Origin: Planctomycetales bacterium
GTDB taxonomy: Bacteria > Planctomycetota > Planctomycetia > Isosphaerales > Isosphaeraceae
DNA: 42,083 nt
Assembly: GCA_027452145.1 (NCBI GenBank)
Contig: DAIDHB010000474.1
Location: forward strand, 1-42,083
Direction of reading: 5' to 3'
The position numbers were made by a program, and so were the translations under genes. This document shows, one piece after another, positions 27,942 to 36,079 of the stretch; the first letter of the stretch is position 1, and the number at the start of each line of letters is the position of its first letter. Under the pieces are notes generated by a model. The model saw only the letters and a list, made by a program, of their open reading frames with translations. It was not told the origin of the DNA and ran no database searches.

Positions 27942-29600
27942 TCAGTCGCCGGAGCTCGCCGCCTGCCTGGTGACGATGGGGACGTAGCCGATTTCCAGTC
28001 CTCGAGGCGGGGTCACGAGCAGCGCCGGATCGATGTCGGCCAGCCTGCCGACCCTCGGCGGCGGCAGGTAATCGCGGTCCCTGGTCCAGTTCCGGTGCAG
28101 CAGCTCCACCCGCTTCTGAAGCGCCTCGCGCTCCTCCGCGGTCAGGTCGGCGTTCATGAGCGCGGGCTGGTCGGCGAACCGGTACCAGTAATAAGTCACC
28201 ACGCTGCTGTCCCCCAGCTTCGCCTCGAACGGACCGGCCGCCGGACCCGGCTTCTTCCAGCAACTTTCGGCCTCGTCGGGGGTGACGTACGGCCTCCGGT
28301 CGGGACCGCGCCGCCTCGGGAACTCCACCCTGGCCAGCCCGGTCTCGGCCGGCACTTCCGTCGGCTTGACCGCCGCCCATCGCTCCCGGCCCTTCTCGTC
28401 CTTCTCCAGCCGAAAGTACTCGGGGAGGGTGACGATCGCCGCCTCCTTCGCGTCGGTCCTCGTCACGGAGTCCTCGGCCCACCTGTAGCCGTAAGTCGTG
28501 TCATCCAGCGCGACGGGCGTGGCGAACGACTTCCAGGCGATGGGCACCTTTTTGTCCCGTGCGGTGTCATCGGTGTAGATTTGCCAGGTGGCCCCGCCCG
28601 TTCCGTCGAAGGTGTGGACGCTCGCCGCCTTCGGGTCAATCTGGCCGGAGACCGCCGGGCCGCCGTGGAACCACGCCTCCACACCATCCCATAACGCGGC
28701 CTTTTTATATGCGGTCATGCCGTGGATCAGCGGAGAACCGCCCTCGGGCCGGCCCGGGAACCGCGTGGGCGCGACCCGGGCATAGGTATTCCCCTTCGCG
28801 TCCCGGGCGATGTACGCCGGGATGTGCTGGGTCTCCATCTGCACGGCCCTGTTCGGCTCGGACGGACGGGCGTCGAGGAACAGGCCCGCCAGGCCGGGTT
28901 TGTCGACGGTCGGCTTCGACCAGAAGTACGGGGTGAAGAACGCCACCGGCCCCTTGAAGTTGCCGGTGTTGAGGAACAGGGTCCAGCAGTGGTTCCCCGT
29001 CGGCACGCCCTTGCCGGCGGTGGTCTTCCTGGGCGCGGTGAGCGGCAGCGGCAGGTAACCGTACCCGACCAGCTCCCCGGCCGTGCCCTGCCTGAGATTC
29101 AGCCCGTCGGGCGGCCACAGCACCCACGGGCTGAGCTGGGCGATGGCGTAGTGGCCGGCGGGATGCTTCCAGTCGCGGCCCTTGCCGGCCCCGGGGCCGT
29201 TGGCCCACTCGCTGAAGTTGAGGGCCACCCCGCCCATGATGAACTTCGGCGTCTCGGTGGCGAACCGCGTATCCCGCCACCAGCCCAGGCCGCCCTCGAT
29301 GTCGGAGTAAATCTTCTCGGGCTTCCGCCCGTCGTATTGCGCGAACATCCAGGTGCCGAACAACCCGCTCTGGAACTCCTGGCCCGGGTAGTTCTTCAAC
29401 AGCGGCCAGGCCGCCACGTACATCGAGAAGCCCGCGTTGTACGATTCATCCACCTTGCTGTGCGGGACGAGCAGGTAGCCCGCCATCTCAGCCTTCCGGG
29501 GCGATGCTTCGTCGGCCGCCATCATGGGGGCGAACGGAGACCCGAGCCAGAGGAGCACCAGGCCCAGCACGAACCAGGGGCGATGGGGAGTGATCGGCAT
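27942..29600 (-). CDS. Secreted protein of unknown function, paired with a sulfatase gene
   Basis: The 552-residue protein begins with a clear signal peptide (WFVLGLVLLWLGSPFAPMMA, then ADEA). The mature part is rich in Trp/Tyr/Gly with beta-type segments: AGYLLVPHSKVDESYNAGFS, YDGRKPEKIYSDIEGGLGWW, GNHCWTLFLNTGNFKGPVAF, and ASVHTFDGTGGATWQIYTDD. A helical C-terminal piece (MNADLTAEEREALQKRVELL) follows. No catalytic or binding family is recognised. The neighbouring sulfatase suggests a role in carbohydrate or sulfated-substrate handling (positional inference). It is likely periplasmic or extracellular. Confidence 0.85.
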   Translation of the reverse strand: MPITPHRPWFVLGLVLLWLGSPFAPMMAADEASPRKAEMAGYLLVPHSKVDESYNAGFSMYVAAWPLLKNYPGQEFQSGLFGTWMFAQYDGRKPEKIYSDIEGGLGWWRDTRFATETPKFIMGGVALNFSEWANGPGAGKGRDWKHPAGHYAIAQLSPWVLWPPDGLNLRQGTAGELVGYGYLPLPLTAPRKTTAGKGVPTGNHCWTLFLNTGNFKGPVAFFTPYFWSKPTVDKPGLAGLFLDARPSEPNRAVQMETQHIPAYIARDAKGNTYARVAPTRFPGRPEGGSPLIHGMTAYKKAALWDGVEAWFHGGPAVSGQIDPKAASVHTFDGTGGATWQIYTDDTARDKKVPIAWKSFATPVALDDTTYGYRWAEDSVTRTDAKEAAIVTLPEYFRLEKDEKGRERWAAVKPTEVPAETGLARVEFPRRRGPDRRPYVTPDEAESCWKKPGPAAGPFEAKLGDSSVVTYYWYRFADQPALMNADLTAEEREALQKRVELLHRNWTRDRDYLPPPRVGRLADIDPALLVTPPRGLEIGYVPIVTRQAASSGD

Positions 29601-30024
29601 CCGACGGTCTCCGTTGGGGTGGCTTCAGATCGTCGAGCGGTACTCACTCGACCTGGCGGCGTTTCTCACAGGTCAGCGGCCGCGATCGACCTCGACACAG
29701 GCAAGGTGCAGTACCTTAACCGGCACGATTCTCGTCAGACAAGAAGGCATGGCATCGAAGCCATGGGAATGTTCTGAAGACAAATCGATCGGAAACTCCT
29801 GGTTCCCGGGGTCTTGCTCTTTTTCCTGGTAAGTATCCGAGAAATCTGCGACGTAGGTCGCCGGGTGATCGTCGGGCGAACCGGCGACGTGAGTCGCCGG
29901 GTGATCGTTGGGCGACCCGGCGACGTGAGTCGCCGGGTCATGTCTCGCGGCGAACCGGCGGCGAGAGTCAGAGTCGCCGGGTCATGGCAGAAGACAAAGC
30001 ACCTCTCGCGCGAACCGCCGCATC
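29601..30024. other. Gene-free spacer between formate dehydrogenase and sulfatase operons
   Basis: About 420 bp without a credible gene. It contains the 36-bp-period hairpin array described separately. The 5' part (29601-29840) shows nothing I can identify, although a promoter for the minus-strand 27942-29600 gene must lie here. Confidence 0.6.
29845..29980. repeat. Tandem array of hairpins with GTGA loops, 36-bp period
   Basis: CCGGCGACGTGAGTCGCCGG at 29881-29900 forms a perfect eight-base-pair stem closed by GTGA, a GNRA-type tetraloop in RNA. An identical 20-mer lies at 29917-29936, exactly 36 bp on. A diverged unit lies at 29845-29864 (TCTGCGACGTAGGTCGCCGG), and a fourth one with a six-base insertion at 29955-29980. 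Spacers share GGTGATCGT(C/T)GGGCGA. Copies recur at 35871, so this is a dispersed repeat family. Confidence 0.85.
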
Positions 30025-30954
30025 TCACCCCCTGCCATGCCGTTCCCCCAGCCGCCCGGGGATCGCGTGAGGGATCTTGAGGATGAGCGAGCGGGCGGCC
30101 AGGGCCCCGATCAACATGATCGACACGGCGACAATCATCCATGCAGTCCCACCGCCCGCGAGCAGCAGGGCCAGGGGGACCAGCGTCGTCCCAATGCAGG
30201 CCGTCGGCACGAGGGCGGCGAGCTTCCCGCCGGGATCGATCCGCCCCATCGCGGCGCGGAGGTCCGCGAACAGCAGGCCCGCTGGGATCACATTGAGCGC
30301 GAGCAGGATCGCGAGCGGGACGCGGAGCGCGGCGGCGGCACGGGCGTACCCGCCGAGGAGGGACAGGGCGAACCACTCGGCGGTGCCCAGCATGAGCGCC
30401 GAGTTCACGAGGTAACCCCCGAGCCAGCGGGCGTCCCGCCAGCCCGGCTGCGCGCTGGTGCTGAACAGGACCCCCTTGTAGGCGGCCGACCCGAACGCCG
30501 GCAGCAAGCCCGCGATTACGGCGGCCTTCCTCACCACTTCGATCGATGCCGACGGGCCCGGCATCAGGTCGAGCACCTCCACTGCCTCGATCGCCACGAC
30601 GACGGCCAGCGGGAGAGAGAAGGCGGTGAGCGACCAGGTGCCCAGCGACATCGGCGAGCCGGGCTTGAACACCCGCAGCATGTGGTGGAACCGCAGGGGG
30701 TCGCCCAGGTCGAGCACCAGCAGCGAGAGGTCGGTGAGCAGCAGGACGAGGGCGACGGGATACGCCAGCCTCGCCGCGGGTCCGAAGGTCGCCGGCGCGA
30801 CGAGCTCGGCGATGGCGGCGACCAGGAACAGCCCGGTCGCCAGGTTGTTGAAGAGCAGGTCCAGGGCCACCAGCCCGTGCCAGTTTGGCGCCTTGCTCAC
30901 CTCGAAGGGAGCGTAACCCGTTGCGGTCATTCGCGGCCTGGAGTCGTCCGGCAT
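30025..30954 (-). CDS. NrfD/PsrC-type membrane subunit of formate dehydrogenase
   Basis: The 309-residue polytopic protein has about eight or nine transmembrane helices. Recognisable NrfD-family pieces are WHGLVALDLLFNNLATGLFL near the start, the LVLDLGDPLRFHHMLRVFKPGSPMS loop, MSLGTWSLTAF, and AAYKGVLFSTSAQPGWRD. This family takes electrons from an FeS subunit to the quinone pool. It is the third gene after the catalytic and FeS subunits; one base separates its ATG from the stop of the FeS gene. It replaces the cytochrome b (FdnI/FdoI) of E. coli-type formate dehydrogenases. The start at 30952-30954 is supported by this spacing; an in-frame ATG eight codons in is possible. Confidence 0.88.
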   Translation of the reverse strand: MPDDSRPRMTATGYAPFEVSKAPNWHGLVALDLLFNNLATGLFLVAAIAELVAPATFGPAARLAYPVALVLLLTDLSLLVLDLGDPLRFHHMLRVFKPGSPMSLGTWSLTAFSLPLAVVVAIEAVEVLDLMPGPSASIEVVRKAAVIAGLLPAFGSAAYKGVLFSTSAQPGWRDARWLGGYLVNSALMLGTAEWFALSLLGGYARAAAALRVPLAILLALNVIPAGLLFADLRAAMGRIDPGGKLAALVPTACIGTTLVPLALLLAGGGTAWMIVAVSIMLIGALAARSLILKIPHAIPGRLGERHGRG

Positions 30955-30955
30955 C

Positions 30956-31969
30956 TCAGGGCCCCGGAAACAGGGAGGGAAGCAGGATCGCCGCGATCAA
31001 CACGGCCATCGTCACCGCCGCGGTCGCGATGGTGCGGAGGTAATCCCCCTTCATGTGGAGCCAGGGGTTGAACGGCACGTCGGGAAGCCCATAAACAGCA
31101 GGGCGATCGATCAACAGGTAGAACGAATGGAGCTCGGAGTAGGTCCCGACGGGCTTGTCGCCGTACAGGTACGCTCCCGAGAGGCCCAGCCGATTCAGCT
31201 CCGCGAGCCGCCGATTTGCCCGCTCGCGCAGTTCGTCGATCGGGCCGAACTGGATCGAGGCCGTCGGGCAGGCCTTGGCGCAGGCCGGGACCAGGCCGTC
31301 GCGCTGGCGGTCGTAGCAGAGCGTGCACTTGTGCGAGTGGCCGTCGAGCGCGCTGCGGGTGATCACGCCGAAGGGGCAGGCCGCGACGCAATACGCGCAG
31401 CCGTTGCAGATATCCGACTGAATGTAAACATTGGAGAACTCGTTATAGATGATCGCCCCCGTCGGGCAGGCATGCTCGCAGGGCGCGGCCGCGCAGTGCT
31501 TGCAGACGTCGCTCATCATCAGCCAGCGGCCAGCGTGGGGGCCATTGCCGTCGCCGTCGTGGCATCCGCCGATCGCGCCGTCCAGGAGCGACTCGAGGGT
31601 GACCGGGCTCCCGGCCGGGCCTCGTTCGATCGCGTTCGGGCCTCGCGGGGGCGCGGCCGGCGGGAATTGCTCGATGAACTTGACGTGCCGCCACGAGGTG
31701 GCCGAGAGGCTCTCGGTGTTGTCGTAGCTGTTCCCCGTCCAGTTCAGGCCGTCAGCGGGGAGCTGGTTCCACTGCTTGCAGGCCACCTCGCAGGCCTTGC
31801 AGCCGATGCAGACGGTCGTATCCGTGTAGAACCCCGTGGACGTGCGGGGCTCGGGACCCTCCGCCGGAAGGAACGGCCCGATGACCCGCTCGAGGAGCTC
31901 GCCCATCGCCCCGACGGGCGGGTCCGTGGACTGGGGAAGGTCGTGGATCTCGAGCTCCCTCGGGGTCAT
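30956..31969 (-). CDS. Formate dehydrogenase iron-sulfur (beta) subunit with C-terminal membrane helix
   Basis: The 337-residue protein contains four ferredoxin-like cysteine clusters: TTVCIGCKACEVACKQWNQ, SDVCKHCAAAPCEHACPTG, SDICNGCAYCVAACPFG, and HKCTLCYDRQRDGLVPACAK followed by ACPTA. Up to four [4Fe-4S] clusters are expected, as in FdnH/FdoH. A single hydrophobic helix near the end (TIATAAVTMAVLIAAILLPS) would anchor it in the membrane. The ATG at 31967-31969 overlaps the catalytic-subunit stop as ATGA and is preceded by a GGGAGAGG site, so the upstream ATG at 31984 was not chosen. It links the molybdopterin subunit to the NrfD-type protein. The name fdhB or fdnH could be used, but I leave it unassigned. 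Confidence 0.92.
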   Translation of the reverse strand: MTPRELEIHDLPQSTDPPVGAMGELLERVIGPFLPAEGPEPRTSTGFYTDTTVCIGCKACEVACKQWNQLPADGLNWTGNSYDNTESLSATSWRHVKFIEQFPPAAPPRGPNAIERGPAGSPVTLESLLDGAIGGCHDGDGNGPHAGRWLMMSDVCKHCAAAPCEHACPTGAIIYNEFSNVYIQSDICNGCAYCVAACPFGVITRSALDGHSHKCTLCYDRQRDGLVPACAKACPTASIQFGPIDELRERANRRLAELNRLGLSGAYLYGDKPVGTYSELHSFYLLIDRPAVYGLPDVPFNPWLHMKGDYLRTIATAAVTMAVLIAAILLPSLFPGP

Positions 31970-34900
31970 GACGGCCTCTCCCATCGGGCCATCGCCGCGA
32001 GTCCTTCCGGGCCGCCGGGGACGCCGGCGGCCCTGGCCTCGGGCTCGGTCGCCGGCGTGATGCTGATGCCCCGGAACTTCCCTTCCGGCTGGGCGGCCGC
32101 GGGGGTGTCGGGGACCGGCTCGCGGTCCGGCCAGGTGGTCGGCGGCACCGTCGGACGGGCCACGCGGCCCGACAGGCGGCCCGCCTCGACCTGGCAGGTG
32201 AACGCCTTCGCCTCGTGCATGCTGACGTTGAGATCGGCAAGCAGCGAGGTGAGGTCATTCGCGTTGCCGCCGACGGTCTCGCCGGCGTAGCTCCAGTGGA
32301 ACGGCAGGGCGATCTGATGGACGACGCGCCCCTCGACGGTCAGCGGGCGAATCCTCCGGGTGACCATGGCGCGGGCCTCGATGATCCCGCGAGGCGACCG
32401 GACGGTCAGCCAGCCGCCGTGCTCGATCCCGCGCTCCGCGGCCAGCTCGGGGCTGAGCTCGACGAACATCTCCGGCTGGAGCTCGTTGAGCCAGCCGTTG
32501 AACCGGCTCATCGGGCCGCTGAGGTAGTGCTCGGTGAGGCGGAATGTGGTGGCCACCACCGGGAACTCGGTCGCCGACGGGTGCGCCAGGGGATTGAGCG
32601 GCCCCTCGAACATGCGCACGCCGGGGGTGGGAGCCTGCCGCGGGTAGAGCAGGTTGCCGACAGGCGACTCGACCGGCTCGTAGTGCGTCGGCAAGGGACC
32701 GTCCTTCACACCGCCGGGGGCATAGAGCCAGCCCAGGCCGTCGGGCTTCATGATGAACGGCTGGTCCCCGGCGATGGCCGCCATGCCCGTGGCTTCCGCC
32801 GGGGGGCGATAATCGGGCGGCTTCTCGGGCTCGAAGTCCGGCTCGTCATGCCCGACCCACCGCCGCTGCTGCTCGTCCCACCAGATGAGCTTCTTGCGCT
32901 CGGACCACGGCCGTCCCTCGGGGTCGGCCGAGGCGCGGTTGTACATGATCCGGCGGTTGAGCGGCCAGGCGAAGCCCCATTCCGGATGGAGCGGCCCCTC
33001 GACATGCCGGCGCTCGTTCGCCCGGTTGCGGCCTGGCTCGGGGTAGACCCCGCTGTAGATCCAGCAACCGCATGCCGTTGTGCCGTCATCCTTCAGCTCG
33101 CTGAAATCGCGGAGCAGACGGGGCCGCCCGGTGCGCGGGTCGACCTCGTCGAGCCGGTGGCCATTGATCTCCTGGAGGACCTTTTCGACGTCCGGCTCCC
33201 CCTCGATCCGGCTGATCGAGCCATCGGGCAGCCGCCGGGGTCCGTCCTGATCGTAATCCCAGGTGAGATTCAGGAGCGGCTGGTCCTTCGGGTCGGTCGA
33301 GCCGGCGTAGAGCCGCTTCAGCCGCTTGCCAAGGTTATAGAGGAACCAGGCGTCCGAGCGGCAGTCGCCGGGCGGGTCGAGCGCCTTGTTGTGCCACTGA
33401 AGTAGCCGCTGCGTATTGGTGAACGTCCCTTCCTTCTCGACGCTCGACGCCGCCGGAATCAGGAAGACCTCGGTCCCGATCTCCGATGGCGGCGGCGCGT
33501 CCGGGTCGTCCTTCCAGAACGTCGCGGTCTCGGTCGGGAACCAGTCGACGACGACCAGCCAGTCGAGGTTTCGCAGACCGGCGCGATGCAGCCCGGCGTT
33601 GGGCCCGCCGCCGGCGGGGTTCTGGCCCAGGACGAAGTAGCCGGTCATCTCGCCCCGGGCCATGCGGTCGAACGTCGGAAGCTGTGAGTAATCGCCGTCG
33701 ATGCGCGGCAGCCAGTCGTAGCGGAAGTCATTGGAAGGCTGCGCGGCATCGCCGTAATACGCCTTGAGCAGGCTGACGATGAACTCGCGGAAGTTGGCCC
33801 AGTAGCCCGTGGGCAACCCCTCGTGCTCGACGTAGGCGTCGAGCGTCTCGTGGCCGGGGTCGGCCGCCGGCTGGGGCAGGTAGCCGGGCAGGAGGTCGTA
33901 GAGCGTCGGCACGTCGGACGAGCCCTGGATGCTCGAATGCCCCCGCATCGCCATGATGCCGCCGCCGGGCCGGCCGATGTTGCCCAGGAGCAGTTGCAGG
34001 ATGCCGCCGGCGCGGATCATCTGCACGCCGGTGGGGTGCTGCGTCCAGCCGACCGCGTAGACGAGCATCGTGGTGCGCTCGCGACCCGAGTTGGCGCAGA
34101 TCAGCTCGGCCACGCTGAGGAATTCCTCGGGCGTGCAGCCGCAGACCTCGGCAACCTTCTCGGGCGTGTACCGCGCGAAGTGCCGCCGGAGGATCTGGAA
34201 GACGCAGCGCGGGTGCTGCAGGGTCGGGTCGCGGGGCGCCGTGGCCTTCGGCGCGGAGGTCGGATCGCCGCGGGGCCTGGCGTGCTGCGCGGGGCCGCCC
34301 ATGAGGGCGTAGCCGTGGACCCCTCCCTGGGCCCGCTTCGGCACCCCCCCCGCGTCGCCACCCTCGCCTTCGCCATCGGCTCCCTCGAAGCCCCAGTGAC
34401 CCTTGATGGCGTCGTAGACATGGGCCTCTCGATCATAGCCGCTGAAGAGGCCCGCGAGGTCCTCCGTGTCCCGGTAGCCCTCCTGGACGATCTCCGAGGC
34501 GTTGGTGTAGGCGAGCACGTAATCCTTGAACCAGCGATCCTGCGTAAGGACGTGGTTGATCAGCCCCCCGAGGAAGGCGATGTCGCTGCCGGCCCGGATG
34601 CCGACGAACACGTCGCAATGGGCCGAGGTCCGCGAGAACCGCGGGTCGACGTGGATGAGGGTCGCGCCGTTCTCCCGGGCCTTCATGGGCCATCGGAAGC
34701 CGACGGGGTGCGCCTCGGCCATGTTCGAGCCCATGAACAGGATGCAGTCGCTGTTGGCCATGTCCTGCTGAGTGTTGGTGGCCGCGCCGCGGCCGAACGA
34801 GGCGCCCAGACCGGGCACCGAGGCGGAGTGTCATATCCGCGCCTGGTTCTCGATGGAGAGCACGCCCAGCCCTGCCCCGAAGAGCTTCTTGATCAGGTAG

Positions 34901-35376
34901 TTTTCCTCGACGTCGAGCGTCGCGCCGCCGAGCGTGCCGATGTTGCGCACCGAGCCCAGCCGCTGGCCGTCCTCGTCACATGCCCGGAAGTCGGCCTCGC
35001 GCGCGTCGCGGACGCGGCGGGCGATCTCGTCCATCGCCCAGTCCAGGCTCTTGTTCTCCCACCTGTCGGAGTGGGGCGCCCGGTAGAGGACGTGGGTGAT
35101 CCGATGCGGGTTGACGGCGAGACCGAAGGTATTGGCCCCCTTGGGGCAGAGGGTGCCCTGGTTGATCGGGCTGCGGGGGTCGCCCTCGATGTCGATGAGC
35201 CGGCCGGCCTTGGTGTAGACGAGCTGGCCGCAGCCGACGGCGCAATAGGGGCAGACGCTCGGCGTCATGGTGGCGCCGCGCAGCCTCGACGCCTTTTGCA
35301 CCGTCTGCCGGCTATAGGGCTGCTTCGGCCGCCGCCGCGGGAGTGAGTGGGGAATTCTCCGGTCGGGACCGGCCAT
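31966..35376 (-). CDS. fdhA: Formate dehydrogenase catalytic (alpha) subunit, selenocysteine-containing
   Basis: This molybdopterin oxidoreductase is 1136 residues if an in-frame TGA (34831-34833 on the plus strand) is read as selenocysteine 182. The Fe4S4 ligands are C42, C45, C49 and C77 (VCPYCAVGCG, then TLCPKG). The residues around the TGA read SIENQARI-U-HSASVPGLGASFGRG, matching the NQARVUHG... site of E. coli FdnG. Downstream blocks include GSNMAEAHPVGFRWPMK, HVDPRFSRTSAHCDVF and YAVGWTQHPTGVQMIRAGGI, and a C-terminal molydopterin-binding domain. The N-terminal start at 35374-35376 has GAGGAG seven bases upstream. No twin-arginine signal is visible. A Gly/Glu-rich insertion near residue 315 is unusual. 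Without selenocysteine the gene would look split. Confidence 0.9.
34801..34833 (-). promoter_or_regulatory. Predicted bacterial SECIS element after the selenocysteine TGA
   Basis: On the minus strand, the TGA codon is followed after 11 bases by GGUGCCCGGUCUGGGCGCC (34801-34819). This forms a seven-base-pair stem (one G-U) with loop GGUCU. E. coli fdhF has the same GGUCUG loop at the same codon spacing from its UGA. SelB binds the loop G and U residues, so this hairpin supports Sec insertion. Confidence 0.8.
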
Positions 35377-36079
35377 CGACGTCTCCTCACGATAAGTGCG
35401 CCCGCCGAGCAACCCCGTGATCATCCCGCGGGGAACCCGAGGGATCCGGAAGTGCCGTGAGCCGTTGGACCGCCCACGGTCCACGATGGCCGTCGGATTG
35501 GGTCAATCGCTGGTAGGGGCCGTCGCGTCGCTTCAATCGATCCCCGACGGCCCGGTCTCCTCGGGTCCGTGGCCCGAACTGGCTGGCAAATCTCGTACCT
35601 CGTTCTCGCGCTGCTCGTCGAGATCCGGGCCGTTCGGCCGGATCGACCGACCCGTCCGTCGACGAGCCGCCCGCTCCCGGCGATCGCCGACGGACGGCCC
35701 GGCCCCGAACCGCCGGACGCCGGAGGAGGAGATTTCACTCCCAGGGGTCTGTGGCCTGACCCACCTGGCCCGTATGGAGTCCCTCAGGCCCGCGGTCGAA
35801 AAAACGACACTCCTCGCCGAACACCACCTGGTTCGAGCCCGGAATGGACGGTTCGTCTGGGCCTGGCGAACCGGCGACGTGAGTCGCCGGGTCATCCCTG
35901 AAGAGTCGCCGGGTCGTCCCTCGAGAAAGCACCCTGCGGCTGACTTCGCCGGTTCGCCGGAGTTCCCCGGGCGGGTATCACCGCCTGCACCGGCTCGGGG
36001 CAATGAACCCCCGCGTTGCCCTCGCGCGTTCGGCGTGGCAAGATAACCCTCGCCAACGCCGGCTGGAAGGGGGTATTCG
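35377..36079. other. Gene-poor intergenic region
   Basis: About 700 bp between the divergent fdhA and HEAT genes. Open frames here (for example 35396-36046) have Arg/Ser/Pro-rich products and no ribosome site, so I leave them out. The region holds a copy of the GTGA hairpin repeat (35871-35890) and a degraded second one (about 35900-35920). Regulatory sequences for fdhA are expected, but no clear boxes are seen. Confidence 0.6.
35865..35920. repeat. Dispersed copy of the GTGA-loop hairpin repeat
   Basis: CCGGCGACGTGAGTCGCCGG at 35871-35890 is identical to the units at 29881 and 29917, and the preceding GGCGAA and following GTCATCC also agree. A partial unit follows (AGAGTCGCCGGGTCGTCC). Confidence 0.8.

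Noticed and set aside
26285..27973. 562-residue plus-strand frame opposite the sulfatase
   Set aside because: Antisense shadow of a clear sulfatase; product lacks any family motif.
34831..34833. TGA as a real stop, with fdhA as a split pseudogene
   Set aside because: The flanking protein sequence continues in frame with no other damage, aligns to the Sec site of formate dehydrogenases, and is followed by a SECIS-like hairpin.
35830..35850. tRNA T-arm-like GGTTCGAGCCC
   Set aside because: No matching T stem and no acceptor, D or anticodon arms nearby.
35396..36046. 216-residue open frame between fdhA and the HEAT gene
   Set aside because: No ribosome site, Arg/Ser/Pro-rich product, and it runs through repeat sequence; treated as non-coding.
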